Positions 55,352-64,000 of a stretch of DNA of 64,000 bases are shown here, piece by piece. The position numbers were made by a program, and so were the translations under genes. Under the pieces are notes generated by a model. The model was not told the origin of the DNA, did not search any database, and saw nothing but the letters and a program-made list of their open reading frames with translations. Each line of letters begins with the position of its first letter. The first letter of the stretch is position 1. Location of the stretch: positions 124,001-188,000 of the forward strand of contig PEQN01000001.1 of the NCBI GenBank assembly GCA_002786225.1, in the 5' to 3' direction. The stretch comes from Leptospira sp. (lineage in GTDB: Bacteria > Spirochaetota > Leptospiria > Leptospirales > Leptospiraceae).

Positions 55352-56538
55352 GGGGAACCCCATACTTCGCCGCCACCCTTGGACTTGCGGTAAGAATCTC
55401 TCCACCTATGAATATCATTTTCATTGATAGCAGGTTGATTCTGGCGATCTGCCTTAGACAAAAGCTTAGAAAATTCTTTGTTGGGTAATTTCTGGTACCA
55501 GTAAGCAACCGATGCTAAATCCAAGGTTAGGCTATTAGCATGTCCATGTTCAATGGTTCCTAAAAATGACTTATGAAATACTATAGGAGATTCCAAGAAA
55601 AATCTGTATAAATGAGTCCTCCCCAACCAACCGATACTTTCGCTTACTCTTGGATAACCAAAGTAAGGATGGTGAAAAACTTCCTTAGGACACCAAGCCG
55701 TGTTGAAAAAATCCTCGGTTCCCGTTCCCCTAAGTCTAGGAGGCCATTCCTTTCCATCGATAAAGATCATATCATCGCCTTCCCCATACCACATAGGGCT
55801 TGGAGAATCTACATAATATTGGATACCTACAAAATGACCCTCGCCTTCAATATCTGCGAAGATGTAGTTATCCTCCGAGGAGGTCTTTCCTTTTTCCATG
55901 GGCCCAAGAACATTCCTGTCATTTTCAGTATCTAGCTTAGTATTAGGCTTGGTTATTGTCTTCTTCCACTGGGCATGGAAGCGTGGACTATTTACAGGTA
56001 TGTCCTTTCTTTTTTCATACTCAATGTAGTAATAAAAACTTCCGATTTCCTCATCACTCTCGTTCTCAATTGTAATCTTTGCCCCTTTTGAAAATGGCAT
56101 AGAAAAATAGGAATTAAGAGCTTTTCCTCTCTTAGGAGCGGCTACTATGGGAAGACTATTCATTATGTACTCTTCACCCCAGCCTTGTCCAAAGAAGTCG
56201 CCTAATGGAGATTCTACGCTCGGATGCTTTTGGTTATCCCAATACATCCTTATGACTGAATTTCGTAAAATCATTTTGTCCTTGGACCATAACGTAATCC
56301 AGATATGACGAATGACACCACTTGTATTTGCTTCGAAAATTATCTTCGAACTACGAGGTGGAATTTTGATAAAATCATCATTTCCATTTGTGGCATCAGA
56401 AGAAGATTCACGGAAGTTTTCATAGTCTTGCCTTGATTGCCACAGATTCTCCAAAGAATTAGAAAATATAGAAGGACTGAGAAATAAATAAATGCATAAT
56501 CCTATAAAAAATGCCTTTATGATTCTCAATTTCAACAT
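55348..56538 (-). CDS. exported GH172 (DUF2961) family protein
   Basis: A 396-residue protein with a signal peptide (IIKAFFIGLCIYLFLSPSIF). The DUF2961 core is evident: FEANTSGVIRHIWITLWS, GDFFGQGWGEEY, FADIEGEGHFVGIQYYVDS, MWYGEGDDMIFIDGKEWPP, RGTGTEDFFNTAW and HPYFGYPRVSESIGWLG. DUF2961 is now glycoside hydrolase family 172, reported to cleave furanosides (fructofuranose or D-arabinofuranose linkages). Two glutamates, E253 (GEGDD) and E275 (GTEDF), match the expected pair of catalytic acids 20-odd residues apart; that assignment is from memory of the family. The substrate here is unknown. Its gene is coupled to the downstream PAS-GGDEF gene. Confidence 0.87.
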   Translation of the reverse strand: MLKLRIIKAFFIGLCIYLFLSPSIFSNSLENLWQSRQDYENFRESSSDATNGNDDFIKIPPRSSKIIFEANTSGVIRHIWITLWSKDKMILRNSVIRMYWDNQKHPSVESPLGDFFGQGWGEEYIMNSLPIVAAPKRGKALNSYFSMPFSKGAKITIENESDEEIGSFYYYIEYEKRKDIPVNSPRFHAQWKKTITKPNTKLDTENDRNVLGPMEKGKTSSEDNYIFADIEGEGHFVGIQYYVDSPSPMWYGEGDDMIFIDGKEWPPRLRGTGTEDFFNTAWCPKEVFHHPYFGYPRVSESIGWLGRTHLYRFFLESPIVFHKSFLGTIEHGHANSLTLDLASVAYWYQKLPNKEFSKLLSKADRQNQPAINENDIHRWRDSYRKSKGGGEVWGSP

Positions 56539-56576
56539 ATAAACGGTTCTCTATCGTAAAGCGCCTGGTTAATTAA

Positions 56577-57053
56577 TCAAGTACTTTGATTTAAATTTTG
56601 TTGAATCCACCAAGAAAAAATCAAAGCAACAGATAAGGATTGAATTAAAATTTCTGAGAGGATAGTTAAATGAATTTTCCAAGAAATAAAATTTTGTAAA
56701 AATAGCATTCCTTCTAAATTCCCTACGGATGGAGATATAGCCGCTAATCCAGAAAGAACAAAATAATGACTGAATAGGATCCATGATTTATGGATGTAAT
56801 TCTTAGAATCTAAAAGAGGTTTTAAGCTATAAAGCACACATCCAATTAATAATCCACGTATAATCTGTACGGGTATCATCCAGATTAGAACTTCGCTCCA
56901 ATGCAAAGAATCGCTAGGACTGATGAGAAATTTTGAAAAAACTGGTTGAGATCCTTGGTAGTATTCTTTTGAAACAAAATTAAAGAAAAGATTTCCTACT
57001 ACCAAATAAACTAGAACTAAGGCTGTGGTGAATTTTAAAGTAAATCGAATCAT
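56577..57053 (-). CDS. four-helix integral membrane protein, function unknown
   Basis: A 158-residue protein with about four hydrophobic helices (ALVLVYLVVGNLFFNF, VLIWMIPVQIIRGLLIGCVLY, WILFSHYFVLSGLAAI, ILSEILIQSLSVALIFSW) and a polar end. No family is recognised. The ATG at 57053 is preferred to an in-frame TTG at 57059. Divergent from glnD with 74 bases between starts. Confidence 0.7.
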   Translation of the reverse strand: MIRFTLKFTTALVLVYLVVGNLFFNFVSKEYYQGSQPVFSKFLISPSDSLHWSEVLIWMIPVQIIRGLLIGCVLYSLKPLLDSKNYIHKSWILFSHYFVLSGLAAISPSVGNLEGMLFLQNFISWKIHLTILSEILIQSLSVALIFSWWIQQNLNQST

Positions 57054-57127
57054 AGTCAAATCTTTTCATCTACAAGAATATATTCTAGACGAATTTAAGA
57101 ATTTTTAAAAACTAAAATCTAATCTGC

Positions 57128-59764
57128 ATGAAACTGAATCTGCCCTCTAGAATTTCAAGAACCCTGGAAAAAGGAAAAAGCAATCTTTCCGGTAGATCTT
57201 TAACCAAACAAATATCCTATATTATTGATTCGACTATCAATGGTCTATTTCACAGTTTAGAGGCAGAATTTAAATTTGGTGATAAACTTTGTTTAGTGGC
57301 AATAGGCGGATATGGGAGAATGGAACTTGCTCCTCATTCTGATATTGATTTACTTTATCTTCATGATAACTTAAATGATGATATTTTAAAAATTGTAATC
57401 TCAAAAATCAATAACTTCCTTTATGATTCTGGAATGCAAGTAGGTCATAGCTGCCGAACGGTAGAAGAATCTAAAGACTACATAGATAATATCCAATCTT
57501 TTCATGCAATTTTGGATTCTAGATATCTCATAGGTTCCGAGAAGTTATTTATTCGGTACCAAAGAGAATTTTTAGATAATTTTCCTCAAGATTTAGTTCA
57601 TGAATTCAACCAAAGAAAATTTAATTTACTTGAACAAAATATTTTGTCTAGCCATACACCTCTGCTTTTGACCGAACCTGATATTAAAAACGGCTCACTG
57701 GGATTAAGAGATATTCAAAATATCTATTGGATAGAGAAGACACTAAGCGAGGCTTCAAATATTTCAAAGATTGGAATATTCGATTTTTTTAATAAAGATG
57801 AGTCATTAGGAATTGTGCAAGCCTATGATTTTTTACTTAGAACCAGAGTTAGTCTTCATATGATTTCTGGAAGAAAAAATGATAGAATGGATCTTGCTCA
57901 ACAGCCAAACTTGGCTGAAATTTTGGGATTTGGACCAAAAGGAATTTCATCTGTTGAAAGTTTCATTTCGACATACTACAAATACCAAAAAGATATTTAC
58001 AATTATATTGGCTACTACCTTGATTTTAGAAAATTTAAACCAGCAAGCTCTCCTTTAAAACCAATTCACTCTTATGGTTTAAATCTTCTTGCTTCTGCTA
58101 AATATCTATATCCTCCTAAGACCGAAAAATTGTTTACCAACCCAGACCCTTTGTACCAAGACGTTGTTGCTGTTTTCCTTATTGCCCAAGAAAATCATTT
58201 AGAACCTTCTCCTAGCCTAATGAACGAACTTAGGTTTGCGGCAAATTTCTTGGATGATGATTTTAAAAATCACAAAGGAGCAATTGATTGTTTTCTTAAG
58301 CTATTGAAGAATAATCACAAAGTTGGGAAATTTCTTACATGGATGCATGAATCCAATGTTCTAGGAAAATTATTTCCTGAATTTGGTGCTTGTTTGAATT
58401 TTCCACTATTCAGCTACCACCATGAATACCCAGTTGATGAACACTCTCTCTTGATTCTAAGAGAATTAGATCGGCTAGTGGAAAAGAGCTATGAGGATAG
58501 GGAAGTTCAAGAAGTTTTTAACTCTTGTCAAAATATTCATATACTCTACCTTGCTTTGCTTATCCATGATGCAGGAAAAGTGAAAGAAGGAGATCATTGC
58601 CAATATGGGGCAGAACTCTCTTCTGCAATTTCAGATAGAATTGGTTTGAATACTGAGGAAGCTAAATTATTTCGATTTCTAGTTGAACACCACATCGATA
58701 TGTCTGAGTTAAGTAACAAAAGAGATATTTATGATCCGAGTTTAGTTCTAGAATTTTCTGAACTGGTTGAAGATATAAATAAGTTATCCTTGTTGTATGT
58801 CTTAACTATCATAGATACTAAGTCAGTTGGTCCAAGCATTCTTACAAATTGGAAGAAAGATATCCTTTATAAGTTGTACCAATCAACAAGACAATCTATA
58901 CTTGAGAAAAATACGAAAATTGATTTAGATACATCCAATATTTCACAATTGAGAAACTATTTAGTTACAAAAGAAAATCTAGAAGAAAATATTATAAATG
59001 CTATTGTAGATTTCGCAACCATTTGTAGGCCGAATTCTTATTCAAGTTATAATACTTTCCGAAGAATTTTACAACATTTTACTCAACTTCAAATATTAAA
59101 ACAAAGCAATAAGAATTATCACATTGAATTCGAGAAAGAACCTTCCTATACTATGATAACTGTCTATACTAATTTTAGAAAAGATATAATGATGCACATC
59201 GCAGGATCCGTAAGTTCTTTAGATTTGAATTTAGTTGGTATGAGACCTTTTCGATATAGTGATGATAAAGATGATCTTTTAATTACACAAGTCCAAGTCA
59301 CTGATTCTATGGGCTCAGGAGACATTCCTTTTAATACTTTAGATCATTTGCAAAAGACTTTAGAATCCACATTGAATCAGGAAATTAGTCTAGATGAAGT
59401 TGCACTCGTTCCCAAAGTTTGGATAGAAAAATCAGAGACCATAGAAGGGCTAGTCGATGAGATGGTAAAATTTATTAATAATCCCAATGATCATTTTACC
59501 ATAATTGAAATTCGACTACCTGATTCTATTGGACTCTTGTATAGAATTTTAGTTACCTTAAACGATTTGGGAATTGAATTATTATTTGCTAGAATATCAA
59601 CAAGTGCGGATTTTGCTTTTGATACATTTTATGTTATTGATCAACATTCGGAAAAGTTAACAGATTCTATACTTATAGCAAAAATTAGAGATAGGATCTA
59701 CCAAACTTCCCGAATCAATTGGGATTCGAAACTTGTTCCCACATTACAAGAGATATATTTTTAG
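57128..59764 (+). CDS. glnD: PII uridylyltransferase/uridylyl-removing enzyme GlnD
   Basis: An 878-residue four-domain enzyme. The nucleotidyltransferase domain has AIGGYGRMELAPHSDIDLLYL (metal aspartates D72 and D74); the HD domain has LLIHDAGKVKEGDH near 480; two ACT domains at the C-terminus are near 680-760 and 790-870 (FTIIEIRLPDSIGLLYRIL). All parts are full length, so it should uridylylate PII under nitrogen limitation and remove UMP when glutamine is high. GlnB or amt genes are not in the window. The stop overlaps the next gene's ribosome site (TTAGGAG at 59761-59767). Confidence 0.93.
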   Translation: MKLNLPSRISRTLEKGKSNLSGRSLTKQISYIIDSTINGLFHSLEAEFKFGDKLCLVAIGGYGRMELAPHSDIDLLYLHDNLNDDILKIVISKINNFLYDSGMQVGHSCRTVEESKDYIDNIQSFHAILDSRYLIGSEKLFIRYQREFLDNFPQDLVHEFNQRKFNLLEQNILSSHTPLLLTEPDIKNGSLGLRDIQNIYWIEKTLSEASNISKIGIFDFFNKDESLGIVQAYDFLLRTRVSLHMISGRKNDRMDLAQQPNLAEILGFGPKGISSVESFISTYYKYQKDIYNYIGYYLDFRKFKPASSPLKPIHSYGLNLLASAKYLYPPKTEKLFTNPDPLYQDVVAVFLIAQENHLEPSPSLMNELRFAANFLDDDFKNHKGAIDCFLKLLKNNHKVGKFLTWMHESNVLGKLFPEFGACLNFPLFSYHHEYPVDEHSLLILRELDRLVEKSYEDREVQEVFNSCQNIHILYLALLIHDAGKVKEGDHCQYGAELSSAISDRIGLNTEEAKLFRFLVEHHIDMSELSNKRDIYDPSLVLEFSELVEDINKLSLLYVLTIIDTKSVGPSILTNWKKDILYKLYQSTRQSILEKNTKIDLDTSNISQLRNYLVTKENLEENIINAIVDFATICRPNSYSSYNTFRRILQHFTQLQILKQSNKNYHIEFEKEPSYTMITVYTNFRKDIMMHIAGSVSSLDLNLVGMRPFRYSDDKDDLLITQVQVTDSMGSGDIPFNTLDHLQKTLESTLNQEISLDEVALVPKVWIEKSETIEGLVDEMVKFINNPNDHFTIIEIRLPDSIGLLYRILVTLNDLGIELLFARISTSADFAFDTFYVIDQHSEKLTDSILIAKIRDRIYQTSRINWDSKLVPTLQEIYF

Positions 59765-59772
59765 GAGATTTT

Positions 59773-61398
59773 ATGAGCTGGTGGAAAGACGCTGTTGTAT
59801 ACCAAATTTATCCAAGAAGTTTTTATGATTCCAATGGAGATGGGATTGGGGACTTAGAAGGAATTATTCAAAAACTAGATTATTTAAATGATGGAACCAA
59901 AAACTCACTAGGTATAGATGCAATTTGGTTATCACCCATCTATCCGAGTCCTATGTATGATTTTGGTTATGATATTTCTGATTACAACTCTATTGATTCT
60001 GTATTCGGTGATATAGCAACTTTCAAAAGACTTTTGGAAGAAGCTCATAAACGTGGGATTAAAATTATTCTTGATTTAGTAATCAATCATACTTCTCATT
60101 TACACCCATGGTTCTTGGATTCGAGATCATCTAAATCCAGTGCAAAGCGAGATTGGTATATTTGGAAAGACGGCAAAGAAGGAAAGGAACCGAATAATTT
60201 TCTAGCTGCCTTCGGTGGAAAGGCATGGACCTTAGATGAAAAAACAGGACAATACTACTACCATTCTTTTCTTGATGAGCAACCAGATTTAAATTGGAGA
60301 AACCCTGAGGTAAAAGAAGAGATCTTCAAGATGATCAAATATTGGTTAGATATGAAGGTTGATGGATTTCGCCTAGACGTAGTTAATTTATTTTATAAAG
60401 ATGCTGAGTGGCGAGATAATCCATCTCGAATGTTTAAAGGAATTCGTCCTTATGATCGTCAGGTTCATATCTACGATAGAGACCAACCTGAAATGCACGA
60501 CTTATTAAAAGATTTGCGTAAGTTATTAGATTCTTATGGTGACAAAATGTCCGTCGGTGAAGTAATGATGGACCCACCAGGTAAGGTTTCTATTCCAGCT
60601 TCCTATTATGGTCAAAATGACGAATTACACATGGCTTTCAATTTTGCATTTTTGTATTCTTTCTGGGGAGCTGAAAATTTCAAAAAAGTCATCGATGATT
60701 GGCAAGATGCCCTTGGACCAAACAATTGGCCGAATTATACTTTAAGCAATCATGATTTCCGAAGGCACATATCTAGATACTATGCAGGTAAGAATTCTAT
60801 AGCTAGAGCTAAGCTAGCAGCTCTTATGCTACTGACCCTTAGAGGAACTCCATTCATTTACTATGGTGAAGAAATAGGGATGGAAAGTGAGAGAGTTCAA
60901 CGGATGGACTTACGAGATCCAGTTGGTATACGATATTGGCCCTTACATCCAGGTCGCGATTCGGAAAGAAAACCTATGCCTTGGGATGATTCGTATTCGG
61001 GAGGATTTACGAGAGGTAAACCTTGGCTGCCAGTTTACACTAAGTATGAAAAGAGAAATGTTCAAATATTAAAATCACAAGAAAATAGTATTTGGAAATT
61101 TTACCGTGACATTATACATTTACGAAAATCTTCCCCAGTACTTAAAGAGGGAAGTATTGAGACGTTTATAAGTCCAGATAAGAATATTCTTTATTATAAA
61201 AGAGAACTGGATGGTGTTCAAAATTATATTTTCTTAAATTTTTCTGCTGAAAATTCTATAATCAATATTCCTCCTAACTGGCAACCTAAAAAAATATTGA
61301 TAGATAATGTTTTCAATTATGAAAAAGATACTGCATTCCAAGAAAGCAAAATTTTTACTATGCTTCCTTACCAAGCTATTTTACTAAGCGATCGATAG
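59773..61398 (+). CDS. GH13 alpha-glucosidase / oligo-1,6-glucosidase-like
   Basis: A 541-residue family 13 glycoside hydrolase. It opens with WWKDAVVYQIYPRSFYDSNG, typical of alpha-glucosidase and oligo-1,6-glucosidase. Catalytic residues: nucleophile D202 (GFRLDVVNLF), acid/base E263 (VGEVMMD) and D328 (SNHDFRR). The ATG at 59773 is preceded by TTAGGAG 5 bases away, overlapping the glnD stop, so the in-frame start at 59719 is not used. No signal peptide: it acts in the cytoplasm. Trehalose synthase is an alternative. Its 3' end overlaps the convergent kinase gene by 23 bases. Confidence 0.9.
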   Translation: MSWWKDAVVYQIYPRSFYDSNGDGIGDLEGIIQKLDYLNDGTKNSLGIDAIWLSPIYPSPMYDFGYDISDYNSIDSVFGDIATFKRLLEEAHKRGIKIILDLVINHTSHLHPWFLDSRSSKSSAKRDWYIWKDGKEGKEPNNFLAAFGGKAWTLDEKTGQYYYHSFLDEQPDLNWRNPEVKEEIFKMIKYWLDMKVDGFRLDVVNLFYKDAEWRDNPSRMFKGIRPYDRQVHIYDRDQPEMHDLLKDLRKLLDSYGDKMSVGEVMMDPPGKVSIPASYYGQNDELHMAFNFAFLYSFWGAENFKKVIDDWQDALGPNNWPNYTLSNHDFRRHISRYYAGKNSIARAKLAALMLLTLRGTPFIYYGEEIGMESERVQRMDLRDPVGIRYWPLHPGRDSERKPMPWDDSYSGGFTRGKPWLPVYTKYEKRNVQILKSQENSIWKFYRDIIHLRKSSPVLKEGSIETFISPDKNILYYKRELDGVQNYIFLNFSAENSIINIPPNWQPKKILIDNVFNYEKDTAFQESKIFTMLPYQAILLSDR

Positions 61399-63250
61399 CT
61401 TGTGTTGCCAAATAAAATTCTTGAAGTAGCATTTGAATTTTTTCAATATCAATTGAATTGGTAGATTCTTCCAATTCAATTGCATAATCTTTGATAATAT
61501 CTAATTCTAATTCTTCTGATAGATTTTTTAGCTCTTTTGCAAATTCAGAAATTTCATGAATCTTCATTGAAGATGTAACCTTTTCCCATTTAGGTTTGAA
61601 ATCATTGAATATTTTGGAGTGTATAATATTTAAAATATCTATTGATTTAGAGCTAAATTCATCATCCCAATTTCTTGTAAGATAACTAGGTTTAAAATCT
61701 TGTATGCTATCTAAATTATAGATTAGTTCTTCACATAATATTTTAACTAATTCATTTCTTGTGATTGGTTTGATTAGTAGATGTTTCAAGACTGCTTTAA
61801 GTTCATTCAATTGTTCAACATCAAATGTATAAGTTGTTACACCTATAAAGATCATGTTCGAATACAAATCTCTAAGTCCTTTAACATATTCTAGAACATT
61901 ATCATATTGCAATGGTATCTCTATAATAATTATATTCGGAAGCCATGATTTTATTGTTGGAAATGATTCTTCAATACGTTGAATCGTCTTTGTCAATAAA
62001 TTTAGATCTGATAAAAATACTGAAATAATTTCTAAATTATTAATATCAGAATCGATGATTAAAATTTTATCTTCTTTAAATTGGTAATTGATTTTTCCAT
62101 GAAGATTGTTAGAATGAACATTCGGTAATTTCGAATATGAAATATTGGGAAGCTCCACAGAAAACCTTGTCCCATAACCAAGTTGAGATTTTAATGAGAT
62201 GTCACCTGAAAGTAGGTCTACAAATCTTTTCGTTATACTTAAACCTAATCCAGTACCTCCAAATTTTTTATTAATACTTGATTCTACTTGGTAAAAAGGA
62301 TTAAAGATATTCTTCACATGTTGAGAATCAATACCTATACCTGTATCAATTACTTCAATTTGTAATTTGCATTTTTTTGTTTGATGATTAGGAACTAAGG
62401 TAAAGTTTAATTCTATCTGACCTTCCTGAGTAAACTTTACAGCATTGCTCAATAAATTAATTAAAATATGGCGAAGTTTATCTTCATCATAATAAAGCTG
62501 AATATATTCATCAGTATTAAAATTGGTCAGTATTTTAATGCTTTTCTTAATTGCTGAGGATTGAAACATACTAACAATTTCAGAAACTAGAGATTCCAAT
62601 TGAAAGAAGGAATTTTTTATATCAACTTTTCCTGAATCTAGTTTAGAAAATTCTAAAATACTATTAATAATAGAAAGTAAAGCTTTACCCGAATTATTGA
62701 TTCCATCCAAATAATTATGGTATTCAGGACTAAATATCTTATTCTTTAAGATTTCTGAAAAACCAAGAATCGAATTCATTGGAGTTCGTATTTCATGACT
62801 CATATTTGCTATAAATTCTGATTTTGCTAAAGATGCTGCTTTCGCATCGAGAATCGCTTTATTAAGTGTCATTTGATTTTTTAACAAAGATTCTTGCACT
62901 TTTAACCTTATAGAAATTTCTTTCTGAAGTTTTTCATTTATAAGAACCAGTTCTTCTGCTCTTTGAGAAACTAATTTCTCTAAGTTCATTTTTTTATGGA
63001 TTATATCATTTTCATTATCTTGGATTTTTTGAATTAATTTTTGGTATGCCTCTATAAAAAACCTAAATTCTTTATCTATTTCTTGTTCAACAATTGGATT
63101 ATTTTTTCCATTTAAAACTTCAGCTGTATAACTTTTGATTCCCTTTATGGACAGATTGACTTTTTTCTTATATTGAAGCAATACAAACAAAGTCGATAGT
63201 AAACTTAATGTAGAAAAAGTAAATAATAACCAAACATACTCAACTAACAT
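61376..63250 (-). CDS. membrane hybrid histidine kinase with degenerate receiver and HPt domains
   Basis: A 624-residue protein: a transmembrane helix at residues ~5-28, a coiled-coil segment (about 60-140), a HisKA domain with H152 (ANMSHEIRTPMNSI), a HATPase (NLLSNAVKFT, DTGIGID, FGGTGLGLSIT) and a C-terminal receiver-like domain (about 400-520). In the receiver the phosphorylated aspartate is a glutamate (E444 in IIIIEIPL). The last ~90 residues resemble an HPt domain whose histidine is replaced by lysine (K572 in EFAKELKN). It can probably phosphorylate itself but not relay through its own receiver. It is convergent with the GH13 gene. Confidence 0.88.
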   Translation of the reverse strand: MLVEYVWLLFTFSTLSLLSTLFVLLQYKKKVNLSIKGIKSYTAEVLNGKNNPIVEQEIDKEFRFFIEAYQKLIQKIQDNENDIIHKKMNLEKLVSQRAEELVLINEKLQKEISIRLKVQESLLKNQMTLNKAILDAKAASLAKSEFIANMSHEIRTPMNSILGFSEILKNKIFSPEYHNYLDGINNSGKALLSIINSILEFSKLDSGKVDIKNSFFQLESLVSEIVSMFQSSAIKKSIKILTNFNTDEYIQLYYDEDKLRHILINLLSNAVKFTQEGQIELNFTLVPNHQTKKCKLQIEVIDTGIGIDSQHVKNIFNPFYQVESSINKKFGGTGLGLSITKRFVDLLSGDISLKSQLGYGTRFSVELPNISYSKLPNVHSNNLHGKINYQFKEDKILIIDSDINNLEIISVFLSDLNLLTKTIQRIEESFPTIKSWLPNIIIIEIPLQYDNVLEYVKGLRDLYSNMIFIGVTTYTFDVEQLNELKAVLKHLLIKPITRNELVKILCEELIYNLDSIQDFKPSYLTRNWDDEFSSKSIDILNIIHSKIFNDFKPKWEKVTSSMKIHEISEFAKELKNLSEELELDIIKDYAIELEESTNSIDIEKIQMLLQEFYLATQAIDRLVK

Positions 63251-63321
63251 GTCTTTGTATATTTCTTTTTAATTAAGTTCGTAAAATCAAATTTTATCAT
63301 TGAGATATCCTTTATTGAAAA

Positions 63322-63657
63322 TCATTCTAAGACTTTAAATGAAAGGTAATTATCCTCAGTTCTTTGATGAAATTTAACTTTAGAATTTATTTGAATATTT
63401 TCTTTAAAAGAAAAATCTATATATGCTAATAGATTTAGACCTTCATCGAGTTGAATCATAGCTAAATAGTATGGAGTCTTATTAGCCATTCTCCCGAAGC
63501 CCACATTTATCTTTGAATAAGAATAAATGCTTCCTTCGCCTTTTATTTTTTTATCAATCCAATTGAACTGTGAACATTCAGGGCACTTATAATTTGCAGA
63601 GAGAGTCAGGAATCCGCAAGAGTTGCATTTTTTACAATATAGCTCTTGGGATTCCAT
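63322..63657 (-). CDS. DUF35 OB-fold/zinc-ribbon protein
   Basis: A 111-residue protein. A rubredoxin-like zinc ribbon near the N-terminus has CKKCNSCG and CPEC pairs, followed by an OB-fold (GEGSIYSYSKINVGF, YYLAMIQLDEGLNLLAYI). This is the acyl-CoA-associated DUF35 layout that acts as partner of thiolases or hydratases, for example in steroid and acyl-CoA metabolism and in DUF35-thiolase complexes. It lies 8 bases after a thiolase gene on the same strand, which fits that partnership. Confidence 0.85.
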   Translation of the reverse strand: MESQELYCKKCNSCGFLTLSANYKCPECSQFNWIDKKIKGEGSIYSYSKINVGFGRMANKTPYYLAMIQLDEGLNLLAYIDFSFKENIQINSKVKFHQRTEDNYLSFKVLE

Positions 63658-63665
63658 GAATAGTA

Positions 63666-64000
63666 TTAACCTTTAATTCTTTCGATAATAGTGGCTATAC
63701 CCATTCCACCACCAATGCAAAGGGTAATTAGTCCGTACTTTCCGTCTCTTCTTTCTAATTCATCAAGAACAGTACCAGTAAGAATAGCTCCTGTTGCTCC
63801 TAGTGGATGCCCCAAAGAAATAGCTCCACCATTTACATTGATTCTATCTTCAGGTACGTTCAAGGTCTTTTTAACATAAAGGACAACTGATGCAAATGCT
63901 TCATTGATTTCCCAAAGATCAATGTCCTTAACACTAAGTCCTGCCATTTTCAAAGCCTTTTGCGAAGCAGAAACTGGTCCAGTCAACATAATCGTTGGCT
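63666..64000 (-). CDS. thiolase (acetyl-CoA acetyltransferase), N-terminal part beyond the window
   Basis: Only the C-terminal ~111 residues are visible; the frame continues past the window end, and the ATG at 63989 lies inside the conserved [16 protein letters not shown]. The catalytic histidine is in [15 protein letters not shown] and the second active-site cysteine in [11 protein letters not shown]. The EINEAFASV stretch is also canonical. The enzyme condenses or cleaves acyl-CoA. Together with the downstream DUF35 gene it suggests an acyl-CoA pathway extending outside the window. Confidence 0.93.
   Translation of the reverse strand, partial: PTIMLTGPVSASQKALKMAGLSVKDIDLWEINEAFASVVLYVKKTLNVPEDRINVNGGAISLGHPLGATGAILTGTVLDELERRDGKYGLITLCIGGGMGIATIIERIKG

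Overview
The window looks like chromosomal DNA of a spirochaete of the Leptospira group. It is AT-rich. It carries hrcA-grpE-dnaK-dnaJ behind a perfect CIRCE operator, many PAS/GAF/receiver kinases and GGDEF proteins, a TlyA-type methyltransferase, lipoproteins with loose lipoboxes, and several TTG/GTG starts. The genus is inferred from gene content only. I found no phage, insertion sequence, CRISPR array or rRNA; there is one tRNA, Pro(GGG).

Layout. 1-7.4 kb: the end of a sulfatase-modifying-factor-like protein, a diguanylate cyclase, a BamE-like lipoprotein, two Rossmann reductases, ndk, a polyprenyl diphosphate synthase, tlyA and a receiver/ATPase protein. 7.4-17.2 kb: ferredoxin, an alpha/beta hydrolase, then an apparent operon of two cytoplasmic sensor kinases followed by an AmgK-like sugar kinase and a MurU-like nucleotidyltransferase (predicted peptidoglycan recycling); then pgi, galK and a STAS protein. 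17.3-26.3 kb: FadH-like reductase, MTA phosphorylase, a DUF4139 protein, small membrane proteins, a CPBP protease with a coupled exported protein, a LysM-M23 peptidase and a polysaccharide deacetylase. 26.4-34.1 kb: a phosphotransferase/DUF6285/phosphatase trio, a membrane AraC regulator followed by two tandem fatty-acid hydroxylase-like proteins, and a polytopic chemoreceptor.

34.1-43.2 kb is the most unusual region: five consecutive minus-strand genes encode two complete copies of a predicted peptide-ligase/transglutaminase system. One copy is circularly permuted ATP-grasp, alpha-E and transglutaminase-DUF2126 amidoligase. The other is a fused ATP-grasp/alpha-E protein and a stand-alone transglutaminase. 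The families are known and predicted to make or modify peptides, but no substrate is established.

43.2-64 kb: tRNA-Pro, SixA-like phosphatase, RppH-like Nudix, acylphosphatase, group 2 truncated globin, a lipoprotein, AlgH/YqgE, a Gfo/Idh/MocA oxidoreductase, the heat-shock operon, a cysteine synthase, a holin-like membrane protein, a PAS-GGDEF protein coupled to a secreted GH172 (DUF2961) protein, glnD, a GH13 glucosidase, a hybrid kinase with degenerate receiver and HPt domains, and a DUF35 protein next to a thiolase cut by the window edge.

Genes are tightly packed, with start/stop overlaps and three convergent pairs whose 3' ends overlap. All functions are from family motifs read by eye; no database search was run.
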